A stretch of 6,513 bases of DNA from Lentzea aerocolonigenes (GTDB lineage Bacteria > Actinomycetota > Actinomycetes > Mycobacteriales > Pseudonocardiaceae). Every line of letters starts with the position of its first letter. The stretch's first letter is position 1. The notes under the pieces were generated by a model. The model did no database searches. It was given only the letters and a program-made list of their open reading frames with translations, and was not told the origin of the DNA. The DNA is taken from the NCBI RefSeq assembly GCF_000955955.1, contig NZ_JYJG01000468.1, positions 1 through 6,513 on the forward strand, written 5' to 3'. The position numbers and the translations under genes were made by a program. This document shows positions 5,132 to 6,513 of this stretch, one piece after another.

Positions 5132-6022
5132 ATGTCCTCTCTCTCGCGCTGGCTCGCAGCGACCTCCTCTGTTCTGGCCGTGGCGGCGGTGACGCTGGGC
5201 CGTCGCCGTCTCTCGTTGCACCACGACGTGGTGGTGCCCCAGATGGAACAGACATCGCTGGAACAGACACCGCTGGAGGACATCCGGTCGAGGCTCATGG
5301 CCCTGGACGCCGATGCACGGCTGAGCGGGCTGCGGGACTGGGTCGAGTACGGCGAGCGGTGCGAGCGGAACCGGCAGCCGGCGCTGGACGTGCTGTGCGA
5401 GGCGCTGCGGGAGCTGCCGTGGCCCGGCACGGAGGTGGACCAGCGGTGGCGGATGGTGCTGCAGGCGTCGCTGCTGGCGCACCTGCGTCCAGGGCCGGGG
5501 TTCTGGCTGGGCTGCGAGGTGGACCTGCGCGAGACCACGCTGGTGGACTTCGACCTGTCGCAGGCGCGGCTGGGCGGCGCGCTGTTCGACGGGACGCGGT
5601 TCCTCGGTGACACGCGGTTCGACCGCACGACGTTCCTGGGCGAGTTCTCGGCCCGGCGCGCGTTCTTCGGGCGGCACGTGCTGTTCACGCAGTCGGTGTT
5701 CGCGCGCGGGGTGAGCCTGGCCGGGATGACGGTGTGCGGCAACGGCGAGTTCTCCGGTCTGCACGCCGCCGGGGTGGTGACGTTGCGCGCGACCCGGTTC
5801 TCCGGCCGCGCGGACTTCACCTGTGCCCGGTTCGGCTCCGACCTGGACTGCTCAGGGGTGCGGTTCGGCGGGCGGGCGCTGTTCCGCCGCGCCTGGTTCG
5901 CGGGTGCCTCGTCGTTCGCGCAGACGTGGTTCCGCGGCCGGGAGGACTTCGTGGACGCCGTGTTCGGCGGCGAGTCGTCGTTCGAGAACACCCGGTTCGG
6001 GCACCGCATTCACGCCGACTGA
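5132..6022 (+). CDS. Pentapeptide-repeat protein with N-terminal membrane anchor
   Basis: The 296-residue product has a hydrophobic N-terminal segment (about residues 7-23) ending in GRRR, suggesting a single membrane anchor with the rest in the cytoplasm. Residues 50-120 form a helical region (RLSGLRDWVEYGE, ALDVLCEALREL) like the one that precedes the repeats in actinobacterial membrane pentapeptide proteins. Repeats begin near 130 with simple five-residue steps (Leu132, 137, 142, 147, Phe152, 157). They then switch to alternating six and five, giving 11-residue units of the form x-F-x-G-x-x-x-F-x-x-x up to Phe289. This predicts a right-handed beta-helix like Pfam's FxGxxxF-type pentapeptide repeats. 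Such helices act as binding scaffolds; some mimic DNA, but no target can be stated here. No enzymatic motif is seen. ATG 5132 has only a weak GAG ribosome site. The stop is 3 bp from the convergent CGNR gene. Confidence 0.85.
   Translation: MSSLSRWLAATSSVLAVAAVTLGRRRLSLHHDVVVPQMEQTSLEQTPLEDIRSRLMALDADARLSGLRDWVEYGERCERNRQPALDVLCEALRELPWPGTEVDQRWRMVLQASLLAHLRPGPGFWLGCEVDLRETTLVDFDLSQARLGGALFDGTRFLGDTRFDRTTFLGEFSARRAFFGRHVLFTQSVFARGVSLAGMTVCGNGEFSGLHAAGVVTLRATRFSGRADFTCARFGSDLDCSGVRFGGRALFRRAWFAGASSFAQTWFRGREDFVDAVFGGESSFENTRFGHRIHAD
5244..5273 (+). repeat. 15-bp tandem duplication inside the pentapeptide-repeat gene
   Basis: Two adjacent 15-bp copies (5244-5258 and 5259-5273) differ at one base (T5255 versus C5270). 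They encode EQTSL then EQTPL at residues 39-48, in the linker between the membrane segment and the helical region. The near identity suggests a recent in-frame slippage duplication that lengthens the linker by five residues. Confidence 0.8.
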
Positions 6023-6037
6023 CCCTCACGCCGACTG
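6010..6037. repeat. 12-bp direct repeat spanning two convergent stop codons
   Basis: TCACGCCGACTG occurs at 6010-6021 and again at 6026-6037, separated by ACCC. The first copy runs into the TGA (6020-6022) that ends the pentapeptide-repeat gene; the second begins with the TCA that is the stop of the - strand CGNR gene. A 16-bp tandem duplication would explain it. The gap between the genes is 3 bp, so there is no room for a separate terminator. Confidence 0.7.
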
Positions 6038-6513
6038 GCGCTGCCTGTGGTTGGCCACCGCGACCCGGTTCGCGCACTTGGTCGAGCAGAAGCGCCGCTT
6101 GCCGTTGCGGCTGGTGTCGACGAACACGGTGTCGCAGCCCTCGCGGCCGCACCAGCCGATGCGCCCGGCGTCCTCGCAGAACAACGCCGCCATGCCCGCC
6201 GCCGTGTACGCCTTGACCCGGACGTCCGTGGGCGCGTCCTCGCGGGCGTAGTGCAGGTGGGGCGCGCGGCCGTCGTGGGTGGAGATGTAGTGCGTGGTCG
6301 ACGACTTCGCCAGCAGCTCGTTGAGCAGCTCGACCGAGGGGTGGCGGAACACGTCGCGCAGGCCTTCGACCCAGTCTCGTACGTCACGTTCCTGGCGTGC
6401 GTCCAGTGAGCCCAGCGGCTTGTAGTCCGACGATTTCAGCACGTCGATGACCGGTGTCGCCGGGTCGGCGTTGACCAGTTTCGCGGCGAGCTCTGCGGCC
6501 GCCCCGCCGTAAG
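6026..6513 (-). CDS. ABATE/CGNR zinc-finger family regulator, N-terminus cut by window edge
   Basis: At least 161 residues are present and the frame stays open to the right edge, so the true start lies beyond 6513. The first visible residues (YGGAAAELAAKLVNADP) match the family's N-terminal YA..A..L...LVN pattern, so only a few codons are probably missing; the GTG at 6442 is internal, not the start. The central part is the helical ABATE region. The C-terminal CGNR finger has WCGREGC followed by FCSTKCANR, giving four cysteine zinc ligands (CX4C and CX3C) and the CANR form of the signature, then the usual basic tail VAVANHRQRQ. Proteins of this type are annotated as putative stress-induced or ligand-responsive transcription regulators, with the finger presumed to bind DNA. 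The gene is convergent with the pentapeptide-repeat gene. Targets and ligand are unknown. Confidence 0.88.
   Translation of the reverse strand, partial: YGGAAAELAAKLVNADPATPVIDVLKSSDYKPLGSLDARQERDVRDWVEGLRDVFRHPSVELLNELLAKSSTTHYISTHDGRAPHLHYAREDAPTDVRVKAYTAAGMAALFCEDAGRIGWCGREGCDTVFVDTSRNGKRRFCSTKCANRVAVANHRQRQSA

Noticed and set aside
5107..5610. Open frame starting upstream of the pentapeptide-repeat gene in another frame
   Set aside because: The product is Gly/Ala/Arg-rich low complexity, and the overlapping frame has a membrane segment and clear periodic repeats.
6026..6442. CGNR gene as a complete gene starting at GTG 6442
   Set aside because: The frame continues open to the window edge and the residues there match the family's N-terminal pattern, so the gene is partial.

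Overview
The window comes from a high-GC actinobacterium. The gene families and protein style (ECF42-type sigma factor with a DGPF partner, SWIM-associated solenoid protein, ABATE/CGNR regulator, GC-rich third codon positions) fit a Pseudonocardiales-like soil actinomycete such as the Lentzea/Saccharothrix/Amycolatopsis group. That placement is an inference from style only; there is no rRNA or marker gene here. I see no mobile element, tRNA, rRNA, CRISPR array or phage gene, and no stretch over 300 bases lacks a gene.

Layout, left to right. (1) 10-33: a compact hairpin plus T-run that looks like a rho-independent terminator for a + strand gene left of the window. (2) 43-1851: a two-gene operon, a YCII/DGPF-domain protein (125-547) and an ECF42-type sigma factor with a C-terminal DUF6596/TPR-like extension (577-1851). 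It is preceded by a candidate ECF42 autoregulatory promoter (43-70) that has a perfect 8+8 bp dyad between its two boxes. (3) 1933-3027: a helical-repeat protein resembling the C-terminal part of actinobacterial SWIM zinc-finger proteins but with no SWIM finger. (4) 3064-4494 (-): an amidase-signature amidohydrolase, convergent with gene 3 across a small inverted repeat. (5) 4545-5051: a small secreted NlpC/P60-like cysteine hydrolase, divergent from the amidase across only 50 bp. (6) 5132-6022: a probably membrane-anchored pentapeptide-repeat protein with a striking 11-residue periodicity and a 12-bp palindrome at its predicted transcription start. (7) 6026-6513 (-): the C-terminal and central part of an ABATE/CGNR zinc-finger regulator that runs off the right edge, probably by only a few codons, and is convergent with gene 6 with 3 bp between stop codons.

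Only genes 1 and 2 are clearly a functional unit: the DGPF protein and ECF42 sigma factor form a widely conserved pair. The others look like independently transcribed housekeeping, envelope or regulatory genes. I do not see a convincing new multi-gene system. The best leads are the dyad inside the ECF42 promoter, the palindrome at the pentapeptide-gene start site, the SWIM-less solenoid protein, and the regular 11-residue repeat architecture.
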